NCBI GenBank assembly: GCA_024401225.1
Contig: JAKSLM010000021.1
Span: 1 to 43,245 of the forward strand
Direction: 5' to 3'
Length of the DNA stretch: 43,245 bases
Source: Bacteroidaceae bacterium
GTDB lineage: Bacteria; Bacteroidota; Bacteroidia; Bacteroidales; Bacteroidaceae
The notes under the pieces were generated by a model. It did not search any database. It was not told the DNA's origin and saw nothing but the letters and a program-made list of their open reading frames with translations. The first letter of the stretch is position 1, and each line of letters starts with the position of its first letter. Position numbers and translations under genes: made by a program. This document shows positions 23,944 through 35,491 of this stretch, piece after piece.

Positions 23944-24534
23944 TTATGAGGTTTTCACTATGCCTCGGTAGAGGTTGCAGCCGATGAAGTTGCCGATGAC
24001 TATGGCGATGTAGAAGATGAGGATGTCGCCAAGGTTCTGGAGGAGGTAGTCGACAGGTACTGTGAGGTAGTAGAAGACGTCGGCTACGCAGTGGGGGAAG
24101 CCGCAGGTGATGAATAGTGGCACTCCGAAGAGGAGGGGCCAGTTGTTGCCCTGGCGGGCGAAGGTGACGGCTGTGGTCATGATCATGCCGCATCCGATGG
24201 CAAGCAGTCCGCCGCAGATGGGACCAAGACGCAGACGCCCCTCAAGGATGCCCTGGGCGGTGTCCTGCAGCGGCATGGATGAGCAACGTGCCAGAAGGGC
24301 TACGGCAAGGCAACCTACGATGTTGGAGATGAGGATGAGGGCGAGGGTGCCCAGTTCGCCTCTCTTGATGAATCCTGCTGTGCCGGTGTAGAGCTTGAGT
24401 TTGTAGCCTACTACGGTGAGGAGTCCGAATGCGAAGAGGACGGCGCCAGCAAGGCTTTTCTCTGCAAGGTAGCCGAAGCCTGCGATGCCGATGCAGATGC
24501 CTGCATATATGCCTGAACGAATAGTGGAGAGCAT
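23944..24534 (-). CDS. Short formate/nitrite transporter (FNT) family channel
   Basis: A 196-residue protein with about six hydrophobic segments. FNT marks: LYTGTAGF (the loop with the gating Thr), SNIVGC, GFPHCVADVFYY with the central pore histidine, and GNFIGCNLYRG near the end. Such pentameric channels carry formate, nitrite or other small monovalent anions across the inner membrane, often with a proton. FocA-type proteins are about 270-285 residues; this one lacks most N-terminal cytoplasmic sequence and has shortened loops, yet the pore residues remain, so it looks like a compact subtype rather than a broken gene. The substrate is unknown; formate export in mixed-acid fermentation is plausible. 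Confidence 0.82.
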   Translation of the reverse strand: MLSTIRSGIYAGICIGIAGFGYLAEKSLAGAVLFAFGLLTVVGYKLKLYTGTAGFIKRGELGTLALILISNIVGCLAVALLARCSSMPLQDTAQGILEGRLRLGPICGGLLAIGCGMIMTTAVTFARQGNNWPLLFGVPLFITCGFPHCVADVFYYLTVPVDYLLQNLGDILIFYIAIVIGNFIGCNLYRGIVKTS

Positions 24535-24589
24535 TGTGGTTAATTAAGAATTATGAATTATGAATTAAGAATTGCATCCGAAGAGGAAG

Positions 24590-27118
<2,529 letters not shown>

Positions 27119-27119
27119 A

Positions 27120-27155
27120 AGCAGCCCCCTCTGAGTCCCCCATAAGGGGAGGACT
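27120..27155 (+). promoter_or_regulatory. Intercistronic hairpin between atpD and atpC
   Basis: AGTCCCCC and GGGGAGGACT (27130-27151) pair around ATAA with one bulged A. It is not followed by Ts, so it is more likely an RNA-processing or stability hairpin, or a relic of a dispersed GC-rich repeat, than a terminator. Confidence 0.5.
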
Positions 27156-27187
27156 TGTAGATACTTAGATAAAGAGAGATTGGAAAA

Positions 27188-27409
27188 ATGAAACTAAAAA
27201 TAGTAACTCCAACAGGCGTAAAGTACGAAGGCGAGGTGAGTAGGGTACAGTTTCCTGCTGCTACCGGTCTTGCCGAGATTCTATCGGGCCACGATAAGAT
27301 GATAGCTGCTGTACGTACCGGCAGAATCATTACCGATGTGCAGGAATTTGACTGCAACGGTGGTGTGCTGAAGGTGGAGAATGACAATATAACGGTGGTG
27401 TGCGAATGA
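27188..27409 (+). CDS. atpC: F1Fo ATP synthase subunit epsilon (short form)
   Basis: A 73-residue protein corresponding to the N-terminal beta-sandwich of epsilon (MKLKIVTPTGVKYEGEVSRVQFPAATG...ILSGHDKMIAAVRTG...GGVLKVENDNITVVCE, given in pieces). The usual C-terminal pair of helices that inhibits ATP hydrolysis is missing, which is common in Bacteroidetes and in some anaerobes. It links gamma to the c-ring. The stop overlaps the next start by four bases (ATGA, 27406-27409), so translation is coupled. Confidence 0.93.
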   Translation: MKLKIVTPTGVKYEGEVSRVQFPAATGLAEILSGHDKMIAAVRTGRIITDVQEFDCNGGVLKVENDNITVVCE

Positions 27410-27819
27410 AGATAAAGTTCAATCTCATGATGGCAGCCAGCCTCATCTGCCTGCTGGGCATAGCGCTGGGATTCGCCTGCAAGATATGGTATCCAGAGTT
27501 GTGGACTGATGGATACATCGTAGTCATCGTATTCTTCTACATCGTGGAGATGATGGTGGCAATGCTTATGTCGAAGTATGAGGGCAAGATGTCGCAGAAC
27601 ACCCTTGAGGGCAAGACATTCATGAAGAAGTTCATGATGATGAAGATGGGCAAGATGATCTCCACGCTGGTGATGGTGGGAGTGTATATCGTCATGATGA
27701 AGAACAGCCCAAGCGGCCATCCAAAGGAATTTGCCGTGTGTGCGGTGTTCTTCTATCTGCTCAACCTTGCCGTAGAGACGTATATCGTAAACAAACAGAT
27801 AAAGAGCGAACAGGCATGA
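27406..27819 (+). CDS. ATP synthase operon membrane protein (AtpI-like position)
   Basis: A 137-residue integral membrane protein with four hydrophobic segments (about 7-25, 36-55, 84-102, 108-126) and methionine-rich loops. ATG at 27406 overlaps the atpC stop, and its own stop overlaps the atpB start, so it is tightly coupled on both sides. Its place directly before the a-subunit gene matches small AtpI/AtpZ/AtpR-type accessory proteins thought to help c-ring or Fo assembly. I see no sequence motif that fixes it to one of those families, so the role is inferred from position. Confidence 0.65.
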   Translation: MKIKFNLMMAASLICLLGIALGFACKIWYPELWTDGYIVVIVFFYIVEMMVAMLMSKYEGKMSQNTLEGKTFMKKFMMMKMGKMISTLVMVGVYIVMMKNSPSGHPKEFAVCAVFFYLLNLAVETYIVNKQIKSEQA

Positions 27820-28802
27820 AACGATACCTATACATCATAGTGGCATTGTTGACGCTGTCGGTGCCGGCATGTGCAAAGGTGGATGTGAAGGAGATAATCT
27901 TCGATCATCTGCAGGACTCGTACGAGTGGCACATAGCGGGCGACGTAGCCCTGCCTCTGCCTTGCATCGTGTATGATGGGGAGAAGGGGCTCGACGTGTT
28001 TCTCTCGGACAAGCTCGAGGGAGGCGAGGTGTATAACGGCTACCACATAGACGAAGAGAGCGGAAAGATAGTGAACGAGGCGGGTGTGCGCCCTGTGGAC
28101 CTGTCGATCACGAAGAATGTGATGGAGATATTCATCGTGTGCTTCATCGTCTGCTTTGTCATCCTGTATGTGGCCAACTGGTACAAGAAGAACGGGTACA
28201 AGAAGGCACCGGGCGGATTCGTGGCTATGATGGAGGTGCTCATCAACTTCCTCGACAAGGATGTGGTGGAGGCCAGCGTGGGACATGAGTACAAGCGCTT
28301 CTCGCCTTACCTCATCACGGTGTTCCTCTTCATCCTGACTTGTAACCTCGTGGGCCTGGTACCGATATTCCCGGGTGGTGCAAACCTGACAGGCAACATA
28401 GCGGTGGCTCTGACTCTTGCAGTTACGGCATGGGTGGCGACCAACTTCTTCGCTCCGCGATCGTATTTCAAGGAGATATTCTGGCCAGAGGTTCCGATGT
28501 TTCTGAAGGCACCGGTTCCGCTCATGCCTACCATCGAGTTTATCGGTGTGTTTACGAAGCCATTCTCGCTCACGGTGCGTCTGTTTGCCAACATCATGGC
28601 GGGACACATCATCATACTCTCGCTCACATCCATCATCTTCATCACATGGGAGGTGGGACCAGCCATCGGGGCTCCGATGACGCTGGTGAGCGTAGCGTTC
28701 TGCATCTTCATGAACTGCCTCGAACTGCTCGTGGCGTTCCTGCAGGCATATGTGTTCACTATCCTTACAGCCAACTATATCGGATTGGCTCATGCGCATT
28801 GA
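27816..28802 (+). CDS. atpB: F1Fo ATP synthase subunit a
   Basis: The stator proton-channel subunit, 328 residues. The start is ATG at 27816 (overlapping the upstream stop); an upstream in-frame stretch within the previous gene is discarded. The N-terminus has a cleavable-looking signal (MKRYLYIIVALLTLSVPACA) and an extra periplasmic region (about 22-105) before the first classical helix. Bacteroidetes a subunits carry such an extension, whereas E. coli AtpB does not. The essential Arg lies in FSLTVRLFANIMAGH (about residue 256). LELLVAFLQAYVFTILTANYI is the final helix pattern. A GC-rich hairpin gap follows. Confidence 0.96.
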   Translation: MKRYLYIIVALLTLSVPACAKVDVKEIIFDHLQDSYEWHIAGDVALPLPCIVYDGEKGLDVFLSDKLEGGEVYNGYHIDEESGKIVNEAGVRPVDLSITKNVMEIFIVCFIVCFVILYVANWYKKNGYKKAPGGFVAMMEVLINFLDKDVVEASVGHEYKRFSPYLITVFLFILTCNLVGLVPIFPGGANLTGNIAVALTLAVTAWVATNFFAPRSYFKEIFWPEVPMFLKAPVPLMPTIEFIGVFTKPFSLTVRLFANIMAGHIIILSLTSIIFITWEVGPAIGAPMTLVSVAFCIFMNCLELLVAFLQAYVFTILTANYIGLAHAH

Positions 28803-28914
28803 AAGACCCCTCCCGGCCTCCCCTGTGAGGGGAGGTTAGAGTTGAGAGGTTAGAGTTGAGAGGTTAGAGTATAAAGAAAATAAGATAATAATAACCATTA
28901 AAATAACGAAAAAT
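28803..28914 (+). repeat. Gap with GC hairpin and GTTAGAGTTGAGAG tandem copies
   Basis: CCTCCCC-TGTGA-GGGGAGG (28817-28835) forms a perfect 7-bp stem. It is followed by GGTTAGAGTTGAGA copies to about 28870, the same motif as in the nadK-ABC gap at about 10060-10088. The gap ends with AAAATAACGAAAAATAT (28900-28916), identical to 25581-25597 upstream of atpD. Confidence 0.7.
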
Positions 28915-29160
28915 ATGATTCTTCTTGAAGCAGCAGCAGGCGCAGGCCTTGCAAAGTTTGGTGCAGCTATAGGTGCTGCCCTCGCAGTAATTGGTGGTGC
29001 ATACGGCATCGGTACAATCGGTAAGGCTACCGTGGAGAGCATTGCTCGCCAGCCATCGGCAGCAGGCGACATCCGTAGTTCACTCATCCTTGCAGCAGCG
29101 CTCGTAGAGAGTATCTCGCTCTTTGCCATCATCGTATGTCTGCTTTCACTCTTCTTCTAA
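28915..29160 (+). CDS. atpE: F1Fo ATP synthase subunit c
   Basis: An 81-residue hairpin proteolipid, forming the rotating c-ring. Helix 1 has the glycine-rich GAAIGAALAVIGGAYGIG pattern. The polar loop is ARQPSAAGDI, and helix 2 carries the ion-binding glutamate in AALVESISLFAII. Compared with Na+-coupled rings (Gln in helix 1; Val two residues before the Glu; Tyr further on), the corresponding helix-1 position is Ile and the others also differ. Proton coupling is therefore more likely, though the Glu-Ser pair is kept. atpF follows after 10 bases. Confidence 0.96.
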   Translation: MILLEAAAGAGLAKFGAAIGAALAVIGGAYGIGTIGKATVESIARQPSAAGDIRSSLILAAALVESISLFAIIVCLLSLFF

Positions 29161-29170
29161 GGGATAGACT

Positions 29171-29656
29171 ATGAATCTTCTAACACCAGACATAGGACTC
29201 GTCTTCTGGATGCTTCTGTGCTTTGTCATCGTGTTCACGATACTGGCAAAGTTCGGACTGCCGGTGATACTCTCATCCATCAGCAAGCGCAAGCAGTTTA
29301 TCGAGCAATCGCTCGTGGCAGCCGAGCAGGCTAATGAGAAGCTGGCAGGCATAGAGGAGGAGGGAAAACGTATCCTTGCCGATGCACACTCGCAGCAGCA
29401 GGATATCATAGCTGGTGCCATGGCTGAACGACAGCAGATCGTGAACACCGCAGAGGCGCAGGCCGCTGAAAGTGCACACCGGATTGCTGAGGAATCGGCT
29501 CGTAACATTCAGGTCGCAAAGGAGAATGCCCTTCGTGAGGTAAAGAACGAGGTGGCAAGCCTCGCACTCGACATTGCAGAGAAGGTGCTCCGTGAGAAGA
29601 TGACGGACGACAAGGCTCAGCAGGAGGCGATCGCAAAAATGCTGGATAATATTTAA
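29171..29656 (+). CDS. atpF: F1Fo ATP synthase subunit b
   Basis: The peripheral-stalk subunit, 161 residues. One N-terminal membrane helix (IGLVFWMLLCFVIVFTILAKF, in pieces about 8-27) is followed by a long charged, Ala/Glu-rich coiled coil with the ISKRKQFIEQSL start. The C-terminal region VASLALDIAEKVLREKM binds delta. Length is normal for a homodimeric b. It is separated from atpH by 113 bases that can fold into an AT-rich hairpin. Confidence 0.95.
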   Translation: MNLLTPDIGLVFWMLLCFVIVFTILAKFGLPVILSSISKRKQFIEQSLVAAEQANEKLAGIEEEGKRILADAHSQQQDIIAGAMAERQQIVNTAEAQAAESAHRIAEESARNIQVAKENALREVKNEVASLALDIAEKVLREKMTDDKAQQEAIAKMLDNI

Positions 29657-29769
29657 TTAGGTTTGTAAGTTTTTTAAGGTTTATAGTTTTTTATGTTCTA
29701 AAGGGTCTTTGATTGTTTACTGCATAAAACTAAAAAACTTAAAAACTCAAGAACTCAAAAACTTAAACT
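29657..29769 (+). other. AT-rich inverted repeat between atpF and atpH
   Basis: AAGTTTTTTAAGGTTTATAG-type sequence (29667-29686) can pair with CATAAAACTAAAAAACTT (29723-29740). Downstream there are short AACTTAAAAACTCAAGAACTC-like direct repeats up to the atpH start. No gene or promoter box is seen. Confidence 0.5.
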
Positions 29770-30357
29770 ATGAACGGAAGTATAGCTACAAGATATGCTC
29801 GTGCCCTCTTCATGGAGGCTCAGGCTCAGTTTGTGGATAATATAGTCTACGACCATCTTGGCATGCTTTATTCCAGCATGAAGGCGGCACCTGACTTGCA
29901 GTATGCGCTTGCCAATCCGCGAGTGAGCATGGATGTCAAGTACAGGCTGCTTGTCACAGCATCGGGCATCAATGCCGGGGCTTGGGCCAAGGAAGGCGTG
30001 GCACCGGTGGCACAGAGCTACGACCATACGCTCTACACGAGGTTTCTCCAGCTCGTACTCGAGCATCATAGGGAGCAACATCTCCGCATGATGATACTTG
30101 TGTATAGCGACCTCTATCGCGAGCACCACAAGATAGACCGCGTGATATTCGAGACAGCCGTGCCGGCATCGGCCGAGAACATCGAGAAGGTGAAGGCGCG
30201 TGTGTCGGCAAAGACCGGTCGAGAGGTGGAATGTGTCACTCATGTGCGTCCCGAACTCATCGGAGGGTTCCGTCTCCGCATTGGTGATGTACGATACGAT
30301 TACAGTTATGCTACCAGGCTGGAAAAGATAAAACAGAGATTAAAGACCCACCCCTGA
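29770..30357 (+). CDS. atpH: F1Fo ATP synthase subunit delta
   Basis: Caps the F1 head and binds subunit b, 195 residues. The N-terminus ATRYARALFMEAQ is the family signature, followed by a helical domain. The C-terminal part includes RVSAKTGREVECVTHVRPELIGGFRLRIGDVRYD, whose LIGGF-R-R-G element is typical of delta (shown here as one motif within residues about 153-185). Overall conservation is low, as usual for delta. The stop codon lies inside the left arm of a large inverted repeat. Confidence 0.93.
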   Translation: MNGSIATRYARALFMEAQAQFVDNIVYDHLGMLYSSMKAAPDLQYALANPRVSMDVKYRLLVTASGINAGAWAKEGVAPVAQSYDHTLYTRFLQLVLEHHREQHLRMMILVYSDLYREHHKIDRVIFETAVPASAENIEKVKARVSAKTGREVECVTHVRPELIGGFRLRIGDVRYDYSYATRLEKIKQRLKTHP

Positions 30358-30524
30358 CCCCTCCCTAAATGGAGGGTAATGGTTACTGGGACAAGCTTGG
30401 GTATCTAAGTTCAAAAATTAAACTCTATACATAAACAATTAAAGCCCTTTCATCCCAAGGGACATACTGCCTTTATGTCAGTATCTACTCCCCTCCATTT
30501 AGGGAGGGGTAGGGGGTGGGTCTT
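30340..30524. repeat. 36-bp inverted repeat between atpH and atpA
   Basis: The left arm (about 30340-30376) and right arm (about 30489-30524) are inverted copies reading AAAGACCCACCCC...ACCCCTCCCTAAATGGAGGG, with two or three differences. Each arm is itself a small hairpin (CCCTCC-CTAAAT-GGAGGG). The left arm includes the atpH stop codon and the right arm ends five bases before the atpA ATG, so the arms frame a gap of about 112 bases. Confidence 0.8.
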
Positions 30525-30528
30525 TATT

Positions 30529-32109
30529 ATGGAACAAATAAAAGTAAGTGAAGTAACAGCCATGCTCCGCCAGCAGCTTGCCGACATCGAGAACGATGAA
30601 CGCATCGGTGCTGAGGCTGAGGTAGGAACCGTGCTTACCGTGTCGGATGGTGTGGTTCGTATCTACGGTCTGCGCAATGCTGAAGCGGGCGAACTCCTCG
30701 AGTTTGACAATGGCATGCAAGCCATCGTGATGAACCTTGAGGAGGATAATGTTGGTGCTGTGCTTCTCGGTCCTACAGATAATATCGAAGAGGGTGATGC
30801 GGTGAAGCGTACAGAACGTATCGCATCAATCCCTGTCTGCGAACAGATGATAGGTCGTGTGGTCAACACACTCGGACAGCCAATAGATGGTGAAGGCGAA
30901 ATATGTGGTGAGGCATGTCAGATGCCACTGGAACGCAAGGCTCCGGGAGTGATCTACCGTCAGCCTGTGAATGAACCTCTGCAGACTGGTCTCAAGGCGG
31001 TGGATGCCATGATACCTATTGGACGAGGCCAGCGTGAGCTCATCATCGGCGACCGCCAGACGGGCAAGACTGCCATAGCCATCGATACCATCATCAATCA
31101 GCGTGCCAACTATGAGGCAGGCAACCCTGTATATTGCATTTATGTGGCAGTTGGTCAGAAGGGTTCGACCGTGGCAACCATTGTGAACACCCTGAAGCAG
31201 AAGGGAGCCATGGACTACACCATCGTGGTGAGCGCTACGGCATCCGATCCTGCTGCCATGCAGTACTTCGCACCGTTTGCCGGTGCTGCGATAGGTGAGT
31301 ACTTCCGCGACACAGGCCGCCATGCATTGGTGGTGTACGATGACCTTTCGAAGCAGGCAGTAGCCTACCGTGAGGTGTCGCTCATCCTCAAGCGCCCATC
31401 AGGACGCGAGGCATATCCGGGCGATGTGTTCTACCTCCATTCACGTTTGCTGGAGCGTGCAGCCAAGATCATCAGTCAGCAGGAAGTGGCTGAGAGAATG
31501 AACGACCTTCCTGACTCGCTCAAGGGCAAGGTGAAGGGAGGCGGTTCGCTTACTGCGCTGCCTATCATCGAGACTCAGGCAGGCGACGTGTCGGCTTACA
31601 TCCCTACGAACGTGATTTCCATCACGGACGGACAGATATTCCTTGAGACCAACCTCTTCAACCAGGGCGTTCGACCTGCCATCAACGTAGGTATCTCCGT
31701 GAGCCGTGTGGGCGGTAATGCTCAGCTCAAGTCGATGAAGAAGGTGGCAGGTACGCTGAAGATCGACCAGGCGCAGTATCGCGAGCTGGAGTCGTTCTCC
31801 AAGTTCGGTGGCGATATGGACCCTGTGACCGCATTCACTATCGACAAGGGACGCAAGAACTCGCAGCTCCTCATACAGAAACAGTACTCTCCAATGCCTG
31901 TAGGCGAACAGATTGCGATACTGTACTGCGGTACGCACGGTTTGCTTCGTGACATTCCGGTAGAGAAGGCACGCGACTTCGAGGATGCATTCCTTGCCCT
32001 GATCCGCACCACCCATCAGGACGATGTGCTCACTCCGCTGTCGCAAGGAAAGATAGATGACACCATCACAAGGATAATAGAAGAAACTGCAGCTAACATC
32101 AAGTTGTAA
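30529..32109 (+). CDS. atpA: F1Fo ATP synthase subunit alpha
   Basis: Non-catalytic nucleotide-binding subunit of F1, 526 residues. ATG at 30529 gives [17 protein letters not shown], the usual alpha beginning; an earlier in-frame start lies inside the inverted repeat and was rejected. Walker [14 protein letters not shown] is at about residue 174. [16 protein letters not shown] (Walker B region), [29 protein letters not shown] (the signature region, in pieces) and [14 protein letters not shown] are present. The stop overlaps the atpG start by one base. Confidence 0.98.
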   Translation: MEQIKVSEVTAMLRQQLADIENDERIGAEAEVGTVLTVSDGVVRIYGLRNAEAGELLEFDNGMQAIVMNLEEDNVGAVLLGPTDNIEEGDAVKRTERIASIPVCEQMIGRVVNTLGQPIDGEGEICGEACQMPLERKAPGVIYRQPVNEPLQTGLKAVDAMIPIGRGQRELIIGDRQTGKTAIAIDTIINQRANYEAGNPVYCIYVAVGQKGSTVATIVNTLKQKGAMDYTIVVSATASDPAAMQYFAPFAGAAIGEYFRDTGRHALVVYDDLSKQAVAYREVSLILKRPSGREAYPGDVFYLHSRLLERAAKIISQQEVAERMNDLPDSLKGKVKGGGSLTALPIIETQAGDVSAYIPTNVISITDGQIFLETNLFNQGVRPAINVGISVSRVGGNAQLKSMKKVAGTLKIDQAQYRELESFSKFGGDMDPVTAFTIDKGRKNSQLLIQKQYSPMPVGEQIAILYCGTHGLLRDIPVEKARDFEDAFLALIRTTHQDDVLTPLSQGKIDDTITRIIEETAANIKL

Positions 32110-32966
32110 TGAGTTCACTGAAAGAAATAAAAGGCCGCATAGCCTCCGTACAGAGTACGCAGAAGATCACCAGCGCCATGCGAATGGTGGCGAGTGCCAA
32201 GTTGCACCGCACCCAGCAGATGACGCAGACCTTCGTAGAGTACATCAACGAGATGCAGGACATCATCAGTTCGCTGGGAGGCATAGGCAAGGCTGAAGCA
32301 AGGAAGGATGCGGCTCGTGTGGTCCTCGTTCCGGTGTCGTCCGGTTCCGGTCTTTGCGGTGCATTCAATTCCAACATAGCCAAGGCTGCGAAGGCCGCGA
32401 TAGAGGACTACAAGGCTCAGGGTGCAGAGGTGCAGGTGATACCTATCGGCAAGAAGGTGGCACACGAACTGCGCGACATGGAGTGCAACATGGACTTCAA
32501 CCTCATCGGCGAGCACATAGGCAAGGATGATGCCTTTGCGGAGTGCTGCCGCCTGATGGCCTATCTGCAGAAACTGGTGAAGGAAGGCGAGGCTGACGAG
32601 GTGGTGTTCATCTACCATCACTTCAAGAGTATGGGATCGCAGGTGATATGCCACGAATCGCTCGATATGCTCCCTCCACAGCTCAACGACAGCGAGGATA
32701 CGCAGACGGGAGGGGACTACATCACAGAGCCATCGCCTGAGCAGCTCATTGCCGAACTGCATCCGAAGATGCTCAACGGCAAGGTGTATGGCATTCTGCT
32801 TGACTCCGTGACTTCGGAGCATGCAGCACGAATGCTTGCCATGCAGACTGCCGATGATAATGCCAAAGAACTGTTGCAGGAACTCACATTGCAGTACAAC
32901 AAGTCGCGTCAGCAAGCCATTACCAACGAACTCATTGACATCATGGGCGGAAAGGTGGCACAGTAG
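32109..32966 (+). CDS. atpG: F1Fo ATP synthase subunit gamma
   Basis: The central rotor shaft, 285 residues. The N-terminal coiled coil starts [20 protein letters not shown] followed by TSAMRMVASAKL, and the C-terminal helix has LTLQYNKSRQQAITNELIDIMGG, both diagnostic. SSGSGLCGAFNSNI is the conserved central strand-loop. Last gene of the ATP synthase operon; translation is coupled to atpA. No clear terminator follows before the GH3 gene 63 bases later. Confidence 0.97.
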   Translation: MSSLKEIKGRIASVQSTQKITSAMRMVASAKLHRTQQMTQTFVEYINEMQDIISSLGGIGKAEARKDAARVVLVPVSSGSGLCGAFNSNIAKAAKAAIEDYKAQGAEVQVIPIGKKVAHELRDMECNMDFNLIGEHIGKDDAFAECCRLMAYLQKLVKEGEADEVVFIYHHFKSMGSQVICHESLDMLPPQLNDSEDTQTGGDYITEPSPEQLIAELHPKMLNGKVYGILLDSVTSEHAARMLAMQTADDNAKELLQELTLQYNKSRQQAITNELIDIMGGKVAQ

Positions 32967-33029
32967 CCGCAGCATCTGCACATTTTGCCGTATCATAACA
33001 TATTAATAAGGATAATAAAAAACATTCGA

Positions 33030-35483
33030 ATGAAAAAGATATTACTGTCTGCCATACTTGTATTGGCAGCTCTCACATCAAACGCTCAGGGCACAGTGCC
33101 ACTCTATCAGGACGAGACACAGCCTATTGAGGCACGCGTGAAGGATGCGCTCAGCCGCATGACTCTCGAGGAGAAGTGCCGCATCGTGTATGCCCAGAGC
33201 AAGTTTTCAAGTCCGGGCGTAGCACGACTCGGCATCCCTGAACTCTATATGAGCGACGGTCCTCATGGAGTGCGCATGGAGATCAACTGGAACGACTGGG
33301 CACACTCCAACTGGACCAACGATGCATGTACTGCATTCCCAGCCCTCACTTGTCTTGCAGCAACATGGAACCCGGATATGGCCGCACTCTATGGCAAGTC
33401 GGTAGGCGAGGAGGCTCGCTACCGTGAGAAGGATGTGCTGCTCGGTCCTGGTGTCAACATATACCGCACACCGCTCAACGGACGCAACTTCGAATACATG
33501 GGTGAGGATCCATACCTCTCGAGCCGCATGGCTGTGCCTTACATCCAGGGACTGCAGAAGAACGGTGTGGCCTGCTGCGTAAAGCACTATGTGCTCAACG
33601 ACCAGGAGGAGTATCGCGGACACGTAGATGTGAAGGTGTCGGACCGTGCACTTCACGAGATTTATCTTCCACCATTCATCGCAGCTGTACAGGAAGGCGA
33701 TGCATGGAGCCTCATGAGTTCGTACAACTGCTATCGTGGTGTGCACGTGTCGCACAACCCTTACCTGCTCACTGATCTGCTCAAGAAGGAGACAGGATTC
33801 AAGGGCGCGGTAATCTCCGACTGGGGTGCTGTTCACGACACTCCACAGGCCGTATCGTACGGTATGGACCTCGAGATGGGATCGTACACCAACGGTCTTA
33901 CTTCCGAAGCTAACGGATTCGGCTACGATGACTACTATCTTGGTACAGCGTATCTCAATATGGCCAAGGAAGGAAAGATAGGTATGAATGTGGTAGATGA
34001 TAAGGCAGGCCGTATGCTTGCACTCATCTTCAAGACTGCCATGAATCGCCAGAAGCCTTATGGATCAATCCGCTCGAAGGAACACCTCGATGCAGGCGAG
34101 ACAATAGCAGCTGAGGGCATCGTGCTCCTCAAGAACGACGCTGTGAAGAAGCAGCCAAAGCTTCTCCCTCTCGACCTCAGCAAGAAGATGACTGTGCTCG
34201 TGGTAGGCGATAACGCGACGAAGGACCTCTGCGCGGGTGGTGGTTCGTCGGAACTTAAGGCTTACGACTATCAGAGTCCATTGGCGGCTATCCAGCAGAT
34301 GGCAAAGAGCAACGGCGGCAACTGGACCATACTTCATGCCCAGGGCTACGAAAGCGGAAGCAGCCGCTACGATGGTGCTGATGAGATCCCAGAGGCATTG
34401 CAGCAGCAGCTTCACGATGAGGCTGTCGAGAAGGCAAAGCAGGCCGATGTTATTATTTATATAGGTGGATTGAACAAGAATCACTTTGAGGACTGCGAGG
34501 GTGGCGATCGCCGCAGCTACAACATGTCGTACAATCAGGATCAGCTCATCTCTGACCTTGCAGCTGTGCAGCAGAACATGGTAGTCGTGATCACCAGCGG
34601 TAATGCAGTTGCCATGCCTTGGATCAACAAGGTGCCAGCCCTCATCCAGAACTGGTACACAGGAAGCCACGGCGCATTGGCATTGGCCAACGTGTTGAGC
34701 GGTAAGGTCAATCCAAGCGGTAAGACCATCTTCACCTATGCTCGCCAGCTCACAGATTATCCTGCTCATCAGTATGGATTGATTGGCTATCCAGGCGTAG
34801 AGCCAATGGCTGTTCCTGAGGCATACACAAGTCTGGTGGACGGACTGGATCGCATCGCTACAGGACTGGTGAACGATGCTGCCGTGAAGAATGGCAATCC
34901 TAAGTCGGCCGATCTCATTGCCAAGTCGGCAATGCTCAAGAAGGCTGTTCCTGCAAACATGACTTCAGCCAACATCAACACCGACTTCAATGCCAACAAC
35001 CACAACGGTAAGGGCAACGAGGTGCAGTTCTATGCTGACGACATCTTCGTAGGCTACCGCTACTTCGACCAGAATAAGAATGCTGTGGTGTTCCCATTCG
35101 GCTACGGACTCAGCTACACAACCTTCGCTTACGGCAAGGCTACTGCAAGTGCTAAGACCATCAGCGGCGAGAATGGCACAATCACTATCACAGTCCCTGT
35201 GACTAATACTGGCAAGGTGGCAGGCAAGGAAGTAGTGCAGCTGTATGTAGGTGATGATAAGGCTTCGGTGGTTCGTCCTGTAAAGGAACTCAAGGGATTC
35301 ACCAAGCTCTCTCTCAACCCAGGCGAGACAAAGAACGCTGTGTTTACCGTTAAGGTTGCTGACCTCAAGTTCTACGATGAGAACGCAGGCGAATGGGTAG
35401 CTGAGAACGGTACATTCAAGGCTTATGTAGGTGCAAGCAGCGCAGACATCAAGGCAGTAGTAGCATTTAATTATAACAAATAA
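33030..35483 (+). CDS. bglX: Glycoside hydrolase family 3 (beta-glucosidase-like)
   Basis: An 817-residue exported enzyme. The start at 33030 gives signal peptide MKKILLSAILVLAALTSNA; an upstream in-frame ATG was rejected. The N-terminal TIM-barrel domain holds KHYVLNDQE and the nucleophile Asp264 in VISDWGAVHD. The alpha/beta sandwich domain has GLNKNHFEDCEGGDR, and the C-terminal fibronectin-III-like domain starts near VVQLYVGDDKASV. Such enzymes release glucose or xylose from beta-linked oligosaccharides in the periplasm; the precise linkage is not evident. It lies between atpG and the YfhO gene on the same strand with only a nine-base gap after it. Symbol by resemblance to BglX; specificity is not proven. 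Confidence 0.9.
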   Translation: MKKILLSAILVLAALTSNAQGTVPLYQDETQPIEARVKDALSRMTLEEKCRIVYAQSKFSSPGVARLGIPELYMSDGPHGVRMEINWNDWAHSNWTNDACTAFPALTCLAATWNPDMAALYGKSVGEEARYREKDVLLGPGVNIYRTPLNGRNFEYMGEDPYLSSRMAVPYIQGLQKNGVACCVKHYVLNDQEEYRGHVDVKVSDRALHEIYLPPFIAAVQEGDAWSLMSSYNCYRGVHVSHNPYLLTDLLKKETGFKGAVISDWGAVHDTPQAVSYGMDLEMGSYTNGLTSEANGFGYDDYYLGTAYLNMAKEGKIGMNVVDDKAGRMLALIFKTAMNRQKPYGSIRSKEHLDAGETIAAEGIVLLKNDAVKKQPKLLPLDLSKKMTVLVVGDNATKDLCAGGGSSELKAYDYQSPLAAIQQMAKSNGGNWTILHAQGYESGSSRYDGADEIPEALQQQLHDEAVEKAKQADVIIYIGGLNKNHFEDCEGGDRRSYNMSYNQDQLISDLAAVQQNMVVVITSGNAVAMPWINKVPALIQNWYTGSHGALALANVLSGKVNPSGKTIFTYARQLTDYPAHQYGLIGYPGVEPMAVPEAYTSLVDGLDRIATGLVNDAAVKNGNPKSADLIAKSAMLKKAVPANMTSANINTDFNANNHNGKGNEVQFYADDIFVGYRYFDQNKNAVVFPFGYGLSYTTFAYGKATASAKTISGENGTITITVPVTNTGKVAGKEVVQLYVGDDKASVVRPVKELKGFTKLSLNPGETKNAVFTVKVADLKFYDENAGEWVAENGTFKAYVGASSADIKAVVAFNYNK

Positions 35484-35491
35484 CGACAAAT

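Noticed and set aside
28915-29160. Sodium-coupled c-ring.
   Set aside because: The Glu-Ser pair is present, but the helix-1 Gln and the other Na+ ligands seen in sodium rings are not at the matching positions.
30475-30528. Upstream start for atpA.
   Set aside because: The added residues are encoded by the inverted repeat; MEQIKVSEV at 30529 is the family beginning.
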